Shown: positions 8,486-18,498, counted from the stretch's first letter. The stretch: 46,203 nt of DNA from Lachnospiraceae bacterium (GCA_024680055.1 JAILCP010000022.1:1-46203), one strand, 5' to 3'. Translations and numbers: made by a program. Notes: a model not told the origin generated them from the sequence alone.

Positions 8486-9656
8486 GTTTCATCTCCTGCT
8501 TTTCTGTCAGTCTTTTGGGTCTGTTTGGGATTTCCAGATGCAAGAACTTTCGAATCCTTTTATACAAGGTTTTTCCTGCATAAATCATGGTGTCAAACAT
8601 ACCTGCTTTATATAAATTTATGATAATCATTGCAATTGGCACTGCAATTAGCATTCCCAATACACCGGCAATTTTATAGCCCAAATACATGAAGAATAAG
8701 GTGGCAAAAGGATTCATTCCGATGGAGTCTCCAAGGAGCTTTGGCTGAATCAACTGACGCACCAGCTGGGTTACACCGTAAAGTATTATAAGACAGATGG
8801 CCATCTTATAATCTCCCGTTAAAAGGTTAATAATGGCCCAAGGACCTAAAATGGTTCCCGTTCCAAAAAACGGAAGCATATCCACAAAGGCAATTCCAAG
8901 GGATGTGATTCCAAAGAAGGAGGTTCTCAAAAGTCCAAGGCCGATGACTAAAATCACATACACCACCGCCATGATTTTAAACTGGGCCTTAAAATATCCT
9001 CCGATTACATCAATCAACTGTACCCGAATAATGTGATACTTTTCCATCATTCCCTTGGTCGCATGATGTCTGCAAAATTCATCCATATTGTGCTTTTCCG
9101 CAATAAAGAAATATGCCGCCAAAAAGCCAACAATCACGCCGATTACAATGGATGGCAGATTGCTCACCATATCTCCCGCACGATTGGCAAGACCACTCTC
9201 TCCAATGTTGGAGGTCCAGGTTCCAAGGTAGGTACCAAAGTTTTCCATAATCACGTCAATTCGATCCTGAACCGGTGCCGGAAGATTCTTTGTCAAATCA
9301 TTGATGGACTGGGAAATCACATGATAGTCTGATTGTACCCCTTTTGCCACAGAAGGCATGTCCTCCATCAACTGCTGAACCTGACTTGCCAGGGCACTAA
9401 TAACTCCATATATAATCAAAATCACCAATGCCAGTACAAGTACAATAACAATGGCAGATCCTGCTTTTCTCACGATTTTTAAATGTTTTTCCAAAAATTT
9501 CACCAGTGGATTGGCAATCAACGAAATAATCCATCCCACAAAAAAGGGCAGAAACCAAATGATTACTTTCGGTAAAAGCCATACCACCAATACCATTGCC
9601 AAAAGGGGCAACAGCACATTTAACACTAGTTTTGTATTTTCTCTAACTTTCTCCAT
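8478..9656 (-). CDS. AI-2E family transporter (YtvI-like membrane protein)
   Basis: A membrane protein of about 392 residues with seven or eight hydrophobic helices, including an N-terminal pair (VLLPLLAMVLVVWLL and the next segment), and the C-terminal family landmarks LGDSIGMNPFATLF and GVLGMLIAVPIAMI. The family was named for autoinducer-2 export, but members also act as sodium/proton antiporters or in unknown export, so no substrate can be assigned. I chose the ATG at 9656 because GAGGAGA sits nine bases upstream; a longer reading from 9695 includes that ribosome site. It lies between the metal transporter and selA and overlaps selA by eight bases. Confidence 0.88.
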   Translation of the reverse strand: MEKVRENTKLVLNVLLPLLAMVLVVWLLPKVIIWFLPFFVGWIISLIANPLVKFLEKHLKIVRKAGSAIVIVLVLALVILIIYGVISALASQVQQLMEDMPSVAKGVQSDYHVISQSINDLTKNLPAPVQDRIDVIMENFGTYLGTWTSNIGESGLANRAGDMVSNLPSIVIGVIVGFLAAYFFIAEKHNMDEFCRHHATKGMMEKYHIIRVQLIDVIGGYFKAQFKIMAVVYVILVIGLGLLRTSFFGITSLGIAFVDMLPFFGTGTILGPWAIINLLTGDYKMAICLIILYGVTQLVRQLIQPKLLGDSIGMNPFATLFFMYLGYKIAGVLGMLIAVPIAMIIINLYKAGMFDTMIYAGKTLYKRIRKFLHLEIPNRPKRLTEKQEMKHE

Positions 9657-9691
9657 TACCACAAGTCTCCTCTTTCCTTCTTCCCCGGATA

Positions 9692-10492
9692 TCACTGATA
9701 TCTTTTTCCGTAAAGGAATGTGCCAAGATAAATGGCTGCAGCAATAATCACAATGGTAGGTCCTGTGGCCACATCGGTATAATAGGACACAATCAAACCT
9801 GCCACGCCGCTAAAAAGGGCGTATAGAATTGCAAAGAAATGGTATTCCCTAAGATTGGCCGATAAATTGCACGCTGCTGCCGCCGGCAGAATCAGCATGG
9901 CATTGATAATCAGAATTCCAACCCACTTAATGGATACCATCACCACCAATGCCACCAAAACAGCAAAGGCGTCTTCATAAAATCGAATGGGAATATTTTT
10001 ACTTCTTGCTAATGTTTTGTTTAAACTGATGGCCTGCAGCTGATTGGAACACAAAATCCAAAATACCAGGGTCAATCCAAACATGACTCCAAGATAAATA
10101 ATCTCTGTTTTTGTAATGCTAAGCACATCTCCCACCAGCATGGCGGAATACTTGCTGAAATTTCCACCTCTTGATAAAATCACCAGGCCAATGGCCAGGG
10201 ATGTGGATGAAAAAACAGAAATAATGGTGTCGTTGGACGCTGCCACTCTTCTTGCAATGGCATTGAGCAAAAGGGCAAATACCACTGCAAACACCATCAT
10301 GGAAAGGGTGGTATTTTTCACTCCGAAAATCAATCCAACCGCAATTCCAGTCAATGCCGAATGCCCAAGGGCATCGGAAAAAAATGCCATTTTTTTACTT
10401 ACAATCATGGTTCCCAGCATTCCAAAAAGTGGAGAAATAATTAAAATAGCCAAAAGGGCCAATTTCATAAAATCATAATTAAGAAAGGTCAT
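9692..10492 (-). CDS. metal ABC transporter permease (ZnuB/MntB family)
   Basis: Membrane permease of 266 residues for a zinc- or manganese-type ABC importer. It has about eight hydrophobic segments and the family landmarks FFSDALGHSALTGIAVG (34-50) and KWVGILIINAMLILPAAAA. The first overlaps its partner gene: the ATG lies 14 bases inside the ATPase gene. It completes the three-gene importer made with the ATPase and the binding protein just upstream. The metal cannot be fixed from the permease sequence alone. Confidence 0.92.
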   Translation of the reverse strand: MTFLNYDFMKLALLAILIISPLFGMLGTMIVSKKMAFFSDALGHSALTGIAVGLIFGVKNTTLSMMVFAVVFALLLNAIARRVAASNDTIISVFSSTSLAIGLVILSRGGNFSKYSAMLVGDVLSITKTEIIYLGVMFGLTLVFWILCSNQLQAISLNKTLARSKNIPIRFYEDAFAVLVALVVMVSIKWVGILIINAMLILPAAAACNLSANLREYHFFAILYALFSGVAGLIVSYYTDVATGPTIVIIAAAIYLGTFLYGKRYQ

Positions 10493-11237
10493 GTGATTCT
10501 ATTTCTCCCTTCCCGAATATTTTCTTAAAACCTTCGCTGTGAAATACCTGTCCCACTTTTCCGCATTCCACAACGCCTCGGTCTAATAATACCACATTAT
10601 CCGCATATTTTGCCACATAGTCCAGGTCATGGGAAATAAGAATAATGGCCATGTCAAACTTATGCTTCATCTCATCCAGTAATTTGTAAAACTGGGCGGT
10701 TCCTTTTGCATCAATGCCGGACATAGGTTCATCCAAAACCAAAAGATTTGGTTTATCCATAACCGCCATGGCCAAAAGCACTCGCTGCAACTGTCCGCCG
10801 GACAGATTACATACCTTTAAATCCAGCAGTTCCTCTGCCTCAAACATGGACAGGGCATCTAAAATCTTGGCTTTTACAGCCTTTGATTTGTACAAAAAGG
10901 CCGGTGCCTTGCTGCAATAACAGGCCATCATATCGTATACACTGACCGGAGAATTTTTTTCCACATTGAGTTTTTGGGGAACATAGCCAATACGAATGCG
11001 CTTTAATTTTCCCTCTTCCAAATCCTTAAACTCCAGATGGCCGGTATGGGGTATTTCATCCAGAACAGCTTTTACCAGGGTGGATTTTCCTGCGCCGTTT
11101 TCTCCGATGACCATGGTGAGACTGCCGCAATGCACATGAAGATTCACATGCTCAAAAATCACTTCGTCTCCGAATTTTACCCCAAAGTCTATTAACTTTA
11201 TACAATGTAACCCGCACGGGCTTTTAATGAGTTTCAC
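10479..11237 (-). CDS. metal ABC transporter ATP-binding protein (ZnuC/MntA family)
   Basis: ATPase of 252 residues with Walker A GENGAGKST (about 44-52), Q-loop VPQKLN, signature LSGGQLQR, Walker B LLVLDEPMSGID and switch histidine ISHDLDYV, all intact. The start is a GTG at 11237 that overlaps the end of the binding-protein gene by 14 bases and has AAGGAG ten bases upstream inside that gene. Together with the adjacent permease and binding protein it forms one importer. Confidence 0.93.
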   Translation of the reverse strand: MKLIKSPCGLHCIKLIDFGVKFGDEVIFEHVNLHVHCGSLTMVIGENGAGKSTLVKAVLDEIPHTGHLEFKDLEEGKLKRIRIGYVPQKLNVEKNSPVSVYDMMACYCSKAPAFLYKSKAVKAKILDALSMFEAEELLDLKVCNLSGGQLQRVLLAMAVMDKPNLLVLDEPMSGIDAKGTAQFYKLLDEMKHKFDMAIILISHDLDYVAKYADNVVLLDRGVVECGKVGQVFHSEGFKKIFGKGEIESHDLS

Positions 11238-12150
11238 GTTCTATAAGCTCCTTTATCAAATCAAGGTTTGCCTGCATTCCTTCCACATAGCGATGCCGAT
11301 TATAGTCTCCTCTTGTTAAGGTATCGATATAAAGCACCTCTACGTCCCGTTCTTTCTTCACTGTAGTTCCAAGGTCTTTTCCATAAGGATCTTCCGCCAA
11401 AACAAATACATCCTTGCTTTCCTCAATGGCATTCATCACTTTTGCCACCTCTCCGGAACTGACCTGACGTTCCTCATCCAGGTCCATTAAATACACATTG
11501 TTCAATCCAAGGGTATCTGCAAATCCTAAATACGCTTCGGAGAACAAAATCACATCTCTTCCCTTTAAGGTTTGTCGCAAACTTTTTACTCTGTTTTGCA
11601 GCTTTTTAATCTGAGAAAGATAGGTTTTTTCATTTCCTGTAAGCTCAGTTTCCTGCTCTTTTAACACACCTTTTAACCCGTCTGAGATATTTTTGATTTC
11701 CAGGCCATAAAGGTAGGGATCCATCCAGGCATGCATGGCGGTTTCCTCATCAATATGAGATGAGAGGTTTTCAAAATTCTTTGTCGCATCAATGACCTTT
11801 AACTTTGGATATTGCTTAATCACATCCGCAATAAAAGTTTCTGCCCCGGAGCCGTTGATTACAAACACATCTGCTGTGGATAACAATTTCATATCCTCCG
11901 GCGTCAGTTGAAAATCATGGAGGCATCCGGTTTGCGGCTCGCTCAGGTTTTGAAGGGTTACACCATCCACTCCCTGTAGCAGATTATCTGCTGCAATGTA
12001 CATAGGGTAAAAAGATGTAATCACCGTAATATTTTCCTGTGCCGCTTTTTTCTCTTCTTTTGTATTATTTCTATATATGCCTGTAATGCCTGCAAGTATC
12101 ACGGTGATAACTGCAAGCATTACAAAAGAGTATACGTACTTATTGCTCAT
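11224..12150 (-). CDS. metal ABC transporter substrate-binding protein (ZnuA-like)
   Basis: Secreted or membrane-anchored binding protein of about 308 residues. Residues 6-22 form an N-terminal hydrophobic segment (YSFVMLAVITVILAGIT) without a clear lipobox cysteine, so it may stay anchored by an uncleaved helix. Candidate metal ligands are the histidines of CLHDFQLTPEDM and AMHAWMDP and the acidic residues near YLGFAD and EDPYGK. The histidine-rich loop found in many ZnuA proteins is absent. The ATG at 12150 overlaps the engB stop by 11 bases. A zinc-type substrate is more likely than manganese because of the H-A-W-x-D-P motif, but this is uncertain. Confidence 0.88.
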   Translation of the reverse strand: MSNKYVYSFVMLAVITVILAGITGIYRNNTKEEKKAAQENITVITSFYPMYIAADNLLQGVDGVTLQNLSEPQTGCLHDFQLTPEDMKLLSTADVFVINGSGAETFIADVIKQYPKLKVIDATKNFENLSSHIDEETAMHAWMDPYLYGLEIKNISDGLKGVLKEQETELTGNEKTYLSQIKKLQNRVKSLRQTLKGRDVILFSEAYLGFADTLGLNNVYLMDLDEERQVSSGEVAKVMNAIEESKDVFVLAEDPYGKDLGTTVKKERDVEVLYIDTLTRGDYNRHRYVEGMQANLDLIKELIERETH

Positions 12151-12748
12151 TGGTGATATCCTCTCCTGCAATGACCTTGTCCATTAATTCCCAGATTTCT
12201 TCCCGTCCCTGCTTGGTAACTGCGGAAAAAGGAATTAACAGTGTTCCCGGCTCTACATTTAAGCCTACACGAATGGCTTTTAATTGTTTTTGAATCTGAC
12301 TGCGCTTGATTTTATCAAGCTTTGTGGCAATAATGATTGGTTTGTATCCCTGATACACCACCCAGTCATACATTTCTTTATCGTTTTTCGACGGATCGTG
12401 TCGAATATCAATCAACAAAAATACGGCTTTTAGCTGTTTGGATGTATGAAGATAGCGTTCTATCAGCTCTCCCCATTTTTCCTTTTCTTCCCTTGATACT
12501 TTTGCATAGCCGTATCCCGGAAGGTCCGTAAGATAAAGTTCATCATTTATATTGTAAAAATTCACCGTCTGGGTCTTTCCCGGCTGAGCACTGATCCTTG
12601 CCAATGATTTACGGTTCATCAGTGCGTTAATCAAAGATGATTTTCCTACATTGGATTTTCCCGCAAAGGCAATTTCCGGATGCTGATTTTCCGGGAAGGT
12701 GGATGTAATTCCACACACGGTCTCCAGACTTACCTGTTTTATAACCAT
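12140..12748 (-). CDS. ysxC: ribosome biogenesis GTPase EngB (YsxC/YihA)
   Basis: GTPase of 202 residues needed for late assembly of the large ribosomal subunit. Motifs are complete: G1 GKSNVGKSS (30-38), G3 DLPGYGYAKVS, G4 TKLDK and G5 SAVTKQG. It follows lon by 12 bases, as in many Firmicutes where lon-engB form a pair, and its stop overlaps the start of the metal-binding-protein gene, which suggests the transcript continues. An AGAGGAT site precedes the ATG. Confidence 0.95.
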   Translation of the reverse strand: MVIKQVSLETVCGITSTFPENQHPEIAFAGKSNVGKSSLINALMNRKSLARISAQPGKTQTVNFYNINDELYLTDLPGYGYAKVSREEKEKWGELIERYLHTSKQLKAVFLLIDIRHDPSKNDKEMYDWVVYQGYKPIIIATKLDKIKRSQIQKQLKAIRVGLNVEPGTLLIPFSAVTKQGREEIWELMDKVIAGEDITNEQ

Positions 12749-12760
12749 ACAATATCCTCT

Positions 12761-15082
12761 CTAATCTAAGTGAAATGCTTGTTTTACCGCATCTTCCAGG
12801 GTTGTGATATAGACCACCTTCATGGTTCCTATAATCTCCTTGGAAATCTCATCCATGTCCCTTTTGTTTTTCTTTGGAACACATACGGTGGTGATTCCCG
12901 CTTTGTTGGCTGCAAGAAGCTTTTCCTTCAAGCCTCCGATTGGAAGAATTCCTCCACGGATGGAAATTTCCCCGGTCATGGCAACCCTTGGGTTCACCTT
13001 TTTCCCTGTTACGGCGGACAGCATGGCAGTGGCCATGGTCACTCCCGCAGATGGGCCGTCCTTGGGAACCGCACCCTCAGGAATATGAATGTGTATATCA
13101 TTTTCATGGAAAAAGGTATCCTCTACCCCATACTTCTCCGCCAAAAAGCGTACGGCAGAAAGGGCAACTCTTGCAGATTCTTTCATCACGTCTCCAAGTT
13201 TTCCTGTAAGCACCAAGTCTCCTTTTCCCTTTGTGGTATTCACTTCGATTTCCAGCGTATCTCCGCCAACGGCAGTCCATGCCAGGCCTCGTACAATACC
13301 CACATCCGGCTTTTCGTTGGCTGCGTCAAATACAAACAGTTCTTTTCCAAGATACTCTTTTATATTTCTTGGAGTCACCTTCACACTTTTCTTTTCTTTC
13401 ATCAAAACGCTTTTGGCCGCTTTTCGGCAAAGTGCTCCGATTTTTCGCTCAAGATTACGTACCCCTGCTTCCCTTGTATAGGAATGAATCAGAGTTTCCA
13501 AGGCCGCATCGTTGATGGAAAACTGTGATGCTTTTAAACCGTTTTTCTCTCGCTGTTTTCTCACCAGATGTTCCTTTGCAATATGGAATTTTTCATTTTC
13601 CGTATAGCTGTTCACTTCAATCACTTCCATACGATCCAACAAAGGTCTTGGAATCTGACTGGTATCATTGGCGGTGGCCACAAAGAACACCTTGGATAAA
13701 TCCACCGGTATTTCCATATAGTGATCCACAAAATTGCAGTTCTGTTCTCCGTCTAGAACCTCCAAAAGGGCAGATGCAGTATCCCCTTTATGGTCACTGC
13801 TTACTTTATCAATTTCATCCAGCAAAATCACAGGATTGGACACCTTTGCCTGTTTTAAGGCATTGATAATTCTCCCCGGCATAGCGCCCACATAGGTTTT
13901 ACGATGTCCTCTGATTTCTGCTTCATCTCTTACTCCGCCAAGACTGATTCTTACATATTCTCTGTTTAGCGCTTTGGCGATGGATTTTACAATACTGGTT
14001 TTTCCGGTTCCCGGAGGTCCTGCAAGGCAGATGATCTGAGAGCCGGCATCCTCAGTAAGGGCCCGTACTGCCAAAAATTCCAGCATTCTCTCTTTTACCT
14101 TTTCAAGACCGTAATGATCTTCATTTAAAATATCTTCCGCAAGTTGAATATCCAGTCGATCCTGGGAGTAATGATTCCATGGAAGGTCCAGTGCTGTTTC
14201 AATGTAACTTCTTAAAACGGCACTCTCCGATGAACTGGATGGAAGATTGTTCATTCGTTTCAGTTCTTTATTCAGCTTCTTTTTTACATAGTCCGGAGCA
14301 TCCAACTGTTCAATTTGGGTTTTCAGTTCGTCCTCTCCGTTCCCCTCTTCGTCTTCGTCAAGTTCTTTGCGAATCAATTTCATTTCTTCGCGAAGAATGT
14401 AATCTTTCTGATTCTTTTCCACCTTGTCACGAACTCTTCGCTGCAACTGGTCTTTTACTTCCATTACAACGGTTTCCTGACTGAGAAGCTGCTGTACAAT
14501 ACCGTACTGCTGCTCTAGGGTTTCTGCCTCTAAAAGCCTCTGTTTATCTGTGTACTGGAAAGGAACCCCTCCGATAATCAATTCTATGACACGCAAAATA
14601 TCAGGCTCAGTCATGACCCTGTCAATAAAATCTTTTCCCAATCGCTTGTTTGCATTGGCGTAGTGGGAAAATGTCTCTGTTAAACTTCGTACCATACCGG
14701 AAACCACAATCGGGTCATAGCCAAAACTATCTGCCCTTTCAATTTCCTCAACTTCTGCACGAAGGTAGTGACCGGAGGTCTGCAAATGCATTAATCTGGC
14801 CTTTCTAAGACCTTCCACCAGCACTCTCACACTGCCACCCTGCATACGAATCACCTGTTTTGCCATGGCAATGGTTCCCACTTCATAAAGGTCCTCTATG
14901 CCCGGTTCTTCCACCTGTGTATCCCGTTGTGTAATTAAAAACACCTTTTGTTCCCCCATCATGGCATCATTCAATGCCTCAATGGATCTTTCTCTGCTCA
15001 CGTCAAAATGAGCCACATTTCCCGGTAATATTGTTATTCCCCGCAGCGGTACGGCGGGGAATAATAAATTCTGATTATTCAA
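12761..15082 (-). CDS. lon: ATP-dependent protease Lon
   Basis: LonA-type protease of 773 residues, full length. The N-terminal substrate-binding domain begins LLFPAVPLRGITILPG; the AAA+ module has Walker A GPPGTGKTS and Walker B VILLDEIDKV; the C-terminal protease domain has the catalytic serine in KDGPSAGVTMATAML and the lysine in the later GGLKEKLLAANKAG region. It degrades misfolded and regulatory proteins in the cytoplasm. It follows clpX by 11 bases and precedes engB. AAGGAG lies 11 bases before the ATG, a slightly long spacing. Confidence 0.97.
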   Translation of the reverse strand: MNNQNLLFPAVPLRGITILPGNVAHFDVSRERSIEALNDAMMGEQKVFLITQRDTQVEEPGIEDLYEVGTIAMAKQVIRMQGGSVRVLVEGLRKARLMHLQTSGHYLRAEVEEIERADSFGYDPIVVSGMVRSLTETFSHYANANKRLGKDFIDRVMTEPDILRVIELIIGGVPFQYTDKQRLLEAETLEQQYGIVQQLLSQETVVMEVKDQLQRRVRDKVEKNQKDYILREEMKLIRKELDEDEEGNGEDELKTQIEQLDAPDYVKKKLNKELKRMNNLPSSSSESAVLRSYIETALDLPWNHYSQDRLDIQLAEDILNEDHYGLEKVKERMLEFLAVRALTEDAGSQIICLAGPPGTGKTSIVKSIAKALNREYVRISLGGVRDEAEIRGHRKTYVGAMPGRIINALKQAKVSNPVILLDEIDKVSSDHKGDTASALLEVLDGEQNCNFVDHYMEIPVDLSKVFFVATANDTSQIPRPLLDRMEVIEVNSYTENEKFHIAKEHLVRKQREKNGLKASQFSINDAALETLIHSYTREAGVRNLERKIGALCRKAAKSVLMKEKKSVKVTPRNIKEYLGKELFVFDAANEKPDVGIVRGLAWTAVGGDTLEIEVNTTKGKGDLVLTGKLGDVMKESARVALSAVRFLAEKYGVEDTFFHENDIHIHIPEGAVPKDGPSAGVTMATAMLSAVTGKKVNPRVAMTGEISIRGGILPIGGLKEKLLAANKAGITTVCVPKKNKRDMDEISKEIIGTMKVVYITTLEDAVKQAFHLD

Positions 15083-15093
15083 TGATATGCTCC

Positions 15094-16341
15094 TTAAGCG
15101 CTTTTGGCTTTGTTGTGCTCAATCTTTGCATCACCGCCGTTAATGGTTTCACGGGTGATAATGCATTTCTCAACTGTTTCATCGGATGGAATATGATACA
15201 TTAAGTTCAGCATACTCTTTTCCATAATTGCACGAAGACCTCTTGCTCCTGTCTTTCTCTCCAGGGATTTCTCCGCAATGGCATCCAGCGCATCTTCTTC
15301 GAATTCCAAACAAACATCATCCATCTCAAATAATTTCTCGTATTGCTTTGTCAATGCATTCTTCGGCTCTGTCAAAATTCTTACCAAAGCTTCCTTATCC
15401 AGAGCATGAAGTGCAACATTCAAAGGAACACGACCGATAAATTCCGGAATCAACCCAAACTTCACAAAATCCTGTGGAAGTGCCTGGGCAAATAATTCTC
15501 CAAGGTCTTTTTCCTCTCGTGCAGCAACATCTGCATTGAATCCTATGGCATGTTTATCCAGTCTGCTCTCCACAATCTTTTCCAAACCATCAAATGCTCC
15601 GCCGCAAATGAATAAAATATTGGTGGTATCAATCTGAATCAATTCCTGTTGTGGATGCTTTCTTCCACCCTGAGGCGGTACCGATGCCACAGTTCCCTCT
15701 AAAATCTTTAACAATGCCTGCTGAACTCCTTCACCGGATACATCTCTGGTGATGGATACGTTCTCAGACTTCTTTGTAATCTTATCAATTTCGTCGATAT
15801 AAATAATTCCAAGCTCTGCTCTTTCCACATTGTAATCTGCAGCCTGAATTAATTTTAAAAGTATATTTTCAACGTCCTCACCGACGTAACCTGCCTCGGT
15901 TAAAGCAGTTGCGTCTGCAATGGCAAAAGGTACGTTTAATATTCTAGCTAATGTCTGTGCCAATAATGTCTTTCCGGAACCGGTTGGTCCCAAAAGAAGA
16001 ATGTTACTCTTTTGAATATCCACATCGTTGGCTTTATCTGAAGTTACCCTTTTGTAATGATTGTAAATTCCCACAGAAAGAACTTTCTTTGCCTCATCCT
16101 GTCCCACTACATATTCATCCAGGAATGATTTGATTTCTTCCGGTTTGTAGAGGTTGATGTCCAGATCGTTACTTACCTGCGGTGCATCATCAAACTCATC
16201 TTCTATTATCTCTGCGCAGATATCAATACAATCATCGCAAATATATGCTCCGTTCGGGCCGGCAATCAATTTTCTTGCCTGTTCCTGGGTCTTCCCACAG
16301 AAGGAACATCTGATTCTGTCATCACTATTCTTTCCTGCCAT
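15094..16341 (-). CDS. clpX: ClpX, ATPase subunit of the ClpXP protease
   Basis: AAA+ unfoldase of about 415 residues. The N-terminal zinc-binding domain has two CxxC pairs (CSFC and CDDC). The ATPase core shows Walker A GPTGSGKT, the pore loop [10 protein letters not shown], Walker [11 protein letters not shown], and the HAIGF loop that docks onto ClpP. The ATG at 16341 has GAGGTAA eight bases upstream; a TTG 15 bases earlier is unlikely. It follows clpP with an 82-base gap that contains a perfect hairpin. This is the canonical ClpX; a divergent second copy lies at 41584-43092. Confidence 0.97.
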   Translation of the reverse strand: MAGKNSDDRIRCSFCGKTQEQARKLIAGPNGAYICDDCIDICAEIIEDEFDDAPQVSNDLDINLYKPEEIKSFLDEYVVGQDEAKKVLSVGIYNHYKRVTSDKANDVDIQKSNILLLGPTGSGKTLLAQTLARILNVPFAIADATALTEAGYVGEDVENILLKLIQAADYNVERAELGIIYIDEIDKITKKSENVSITRDVSGEGVQQALLKILEGTVASVPPQGGRKHPQQELIQIDTTNILFICGGAFDGLEKIVESRLDKHAIGFNADVAAREEKDLGELFAQALPQDFVKFGLIPEFIGRVPLNVALHALDKEALVRILTEPKNALTKQYEKLFEMDDVCLEFEEDALDAIAEKSLERKTGARGLRAIMEKSMLNLMYHIPSDETVEKCIITRETINGGDAKIEHNKAKSA

Positions 16342-16387
16342 TTCATTACCTCGCAAAACTAAAATCTAATCTCTTTAATTTAATATT

Positions 16388-16414
16388 GGGACAGTGCTAA
16401 AACTGCACTGTCCC
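16388..16414 (-). other. intercistronic hairpin between clpP and clpX
   Basis: A perfect 10-pair inverted repeat, GGGACAGTGC and GCACTGTCCC with a 7-base loop. Neither strand has a T tract after it, so it is not a classic terminator. It may protect the clpP transcript end, mark a processing site or tune clpX expression. Confidence 0.6.
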
Positions 16415-16423
16415 TATTGATTA

Positions 16424-17011
16424 TTACTTGCTTGTGATTACGCTGTCCACAAGGCCGTATTCTAAGGCTTCCTGTGCTGACATGTAATTATCACGTTCTG
16501 TATCCGCAGCAACCCTCTCTACAGGCTGACCTGTAAAGGATGCTAACATTTCATTCATCTTCTTCTTGGTCTTTAAAATGTTTTCTGCAGCAATCTGAAT
16601 TTCAGTTGCCTGACCTCTTGCGCCACCGGATGGCTGATGAATCATAATTTCGGAATTTGGAAGAGCATATCTCTTACCCTTTGTTCCGCCTGCAAGAAGG
16701 AATGCGCCCATACTTGCAGCCATACCTACACAAATTGTGGATACATCACATTTAATGTAGTTCATAGTGTCATAAATCGCCAATCCACAGGTAATAATTC
16801 CTCCCGGGGAATTGATATATAAACTAATGTCTTTATTTGGATCTTCTGACTCTAAGAAAAGTAACTGTGCAACAATCAAACTGGCTGTTGTTTCGTTCAC
16901 TTCCTCCCCAAGGAAAATAATACGATCCTTTAATAATCTGGAATAAATATCATAGGAACGTTCTCCCCTGCTGGTCTGTTCAACGACGTAAGGTACTAAA
17001 CTCAATTTCAT
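16424..17011 (-). CDS. clpP: ClpP protease, proteolytic subunit
   Basis: Serine protease of 195 residues, normal length, forming the proteolytic chamber used by ClpX and other Clp ATPases. The catalytic triad is visible: Ser in [13 protein letters not shown], His in IMIHQPSGG and Asp in [11 protein letters not shown]. The N-terminal segment [22 protein letters not shown] is typical. It lies 18 bases after tig and shares its transcript. I found no CtsR-like direct repeat upstream of this unit. Confidence 0.97.
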   Translation of the reverse strand: MKLSLVPYVVEQTSRGERSYDIYSRLLKDRIIFLGEEVNETTASLIVAQLLFLESEDPNKDISLYINSPGGIITCGLAIYDTMNYIKCDVSTICVGMAASMGAFLLAGGTKGKRYALPNSEIMIHQPSGGARGQATEIQIAAENILKTKKKMNEMLASFTGQPVERVAADTERDNYMSAQEALEYGLVDSVITSK

Positions 17012-17029
17012 CCCTCCATACTGTATTAA

Positions 17030-18388
17030 TTATTCAGCGTCTTCTTCCTTTTTGGTTGTTTTCTTTGCTGTTGTTTTCTTTGCTGTCTTTTTCTTCTCGT
17101 CTTTCTTTACAACGGCATTCTTTACGATAAGATCAAGTGCACCCTGAATCTCTAAATCTTTACGGATGGACTCTTTCTCGTTCTCTCCAACCATTTCTTT
17201 GATCTTTTCAATTTCCATGTGGTACATTTCAGCCATCTTCTCAAGTTCTTTTTCGATCGCCTTATCTGTAACCTTAACCTTTGCATCTTTTGCAATTGCT
17301 TCAAGAACAAGACTGGATTTGATTCTTCTGATTGCTTCCGGTCTCATCTGTTCACGCAGAGACTGTGGAGTTGTTCCTGTAAACTGCATGTACTGCTCCA
17401 TTGTTAATCCCTGGCTTGCCATCTGCTGGCTCATTCCCTGAAGCATGTCATCTACATGGTAGTTGATCATTGGTTCCGGAACGTCGATTTCGCAGTTGGC
17501 TACAACCTTGTCAAGAGCTTCGTCTTCCTGTGCTCTCTTCGCTGCGTTCTTCTTAGCTTCAACCAATTTCTTCTTGATGTCAGCCTTATATTCTTTTAAT
17601 GTTTCAAATTCGGAAACATCCTGTGCAAATTCATCATCTGCCTTTGGAAGTTCCTTTGTCTTAATTTCGTTAATCTTAACTTTGAATAAAGCTGGTTTTC
17701 CTGCAAGTTCTTTTGCCTGGTAATCTTCAGGGAAAGTTACGTTAACATCAACTTCTGCTCCTGTCTTCTTACCAACCAACTGATCTTCAAATGTATCAAT
17801 GAAGGAATGGGAACCGATTTCCAATGGGTGATTCTGTGCAGTACCACCTGCAAACTTCTCACCGTCAACATATCCTTCAAAGTCAATGATGGCTACATCA
17901 CCTTTCTTGATTCCACGTTTTTCTACTGTGATTGTTCTTGCGTTTGCTTCTCTTTCTTTGTCGATTTCTGCATTTACATCGGCAGCAACTACGGATGTAT
18001 CTACGTCGGATACTTCAACTCCCTTGTACTCACCAAGTTTTACTTCCGGTTTCACAGCAACTTCTGCTGTAAAGATAAATGGTTTTCCCTTTTCAATCTG
18101 AACGATATCAATAGTTGGCTGAGAAGTAATTTCCAATTCACTTTCTGCCATGGCTTTCACATATTCCTGCTGAATCAAAATGTTGGAAGCCTCTTCATAG
18201 AAAACGCCTTCTCCATACATCTTTTCGATCATTGCCATAGGTACTTTACCTTTTCTAAATCCAGGAACAGAAATGTTCTTCTTCTGTTTCTGATATGCTT
18301 TTTCAAGTGCTTTCGCAACTTCTTCAGCGGCAACTTCGATGGTCATCTTTGCCATGTTCTTCTCTAAGTTTTCTACTTTTACGCTCAT
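17030..18388 (-). CDS. tig: trigger factor (ribosome-associated chaperone and prolyl isomerase)
   Basis: Chaperone of about 452 residues. The N-terminal ribosome-binding domain contains the signature VPGFRKGKVP (about 40-49), followed by the FKBP-type domain (KGDVAIIDFEGYVDGEKFAGG) and the helical C-terminal domain. The tail is an unusual lysine/threonine run (KKTAKKTTAKKTTKKEED). The ATG at 18388 has an AAGGAGG site upstream; a longer in-frame reading from 18451 lacks one and is rejected. It is the first gene of a twelve-gene collinear run on the minus strand that ends with the LysR gene at 4234. Confidence 0.95.
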   Translation of the reverse strand: MSVKVENLEKNMAKMTIEVAAEEVAKALEKAYQKQKKNISVPGFRKGKVPMAMIEKMYGEGVFYEEASNILIQQEYVKAMAESELEITSQPTIDIVQIEKGKPFIFTAEVAVKPEVKLGEYKGVEVSDVDTSVVAADVNAEIDKEREANARTITVEKRGIKKGDVAIIDFEGYVDGEKFAGGTAQNHPLEIGSHSFIDTFEDQLVGKKTGAEVDVNVTFPEDYQAKELAGKPALFKVKINEIKTKELPKADDEFAQDVSEFETLKEYKADIKKKLVEAKKNAAKRAQEDEALDKVVANCEIDVPEPMINYHVDDMLQGMSQQMASQGLTMEQYMQFTGTTPQSLREQMRPEAIRRIKSSLVLEAIAKDAKVKVTDKAIEKELEKMAEMYHMEIEKIKEMVGENEKESIRKDLEIQGALDLIVKNAVVKKDEKKKTAKKTTAKKTTKKEEDAE

Positions 18389-18498
18389 TACGTATTCTTC
18401 CTCCTTATGTTTAAGAATGCCATATACATCTTTCTTCTCTATAAGATTCAAGAGTGTCTATAGGCATACCTCCGCAATCTTATATACAATCATTGTTG

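Noticed and set aside
12770-15204. Several long plus-strand open frames opposite lon and clpX
   Set aside because: They are shadows of strongly conserved minus-strand genes, lack ribosome sites and encode no recognisable protein.
17011-17030. CtsR operator upstream of clpP
   Set aside because: The gap to tig is only 18 bases and has no GGTCAAA-type direct repeat.
18418-18474. An 18-codon leader frame ahead of tig
   Set aside because: GGAGG lies one base before its ATG, too close for initiation, and there is no terminator after it.
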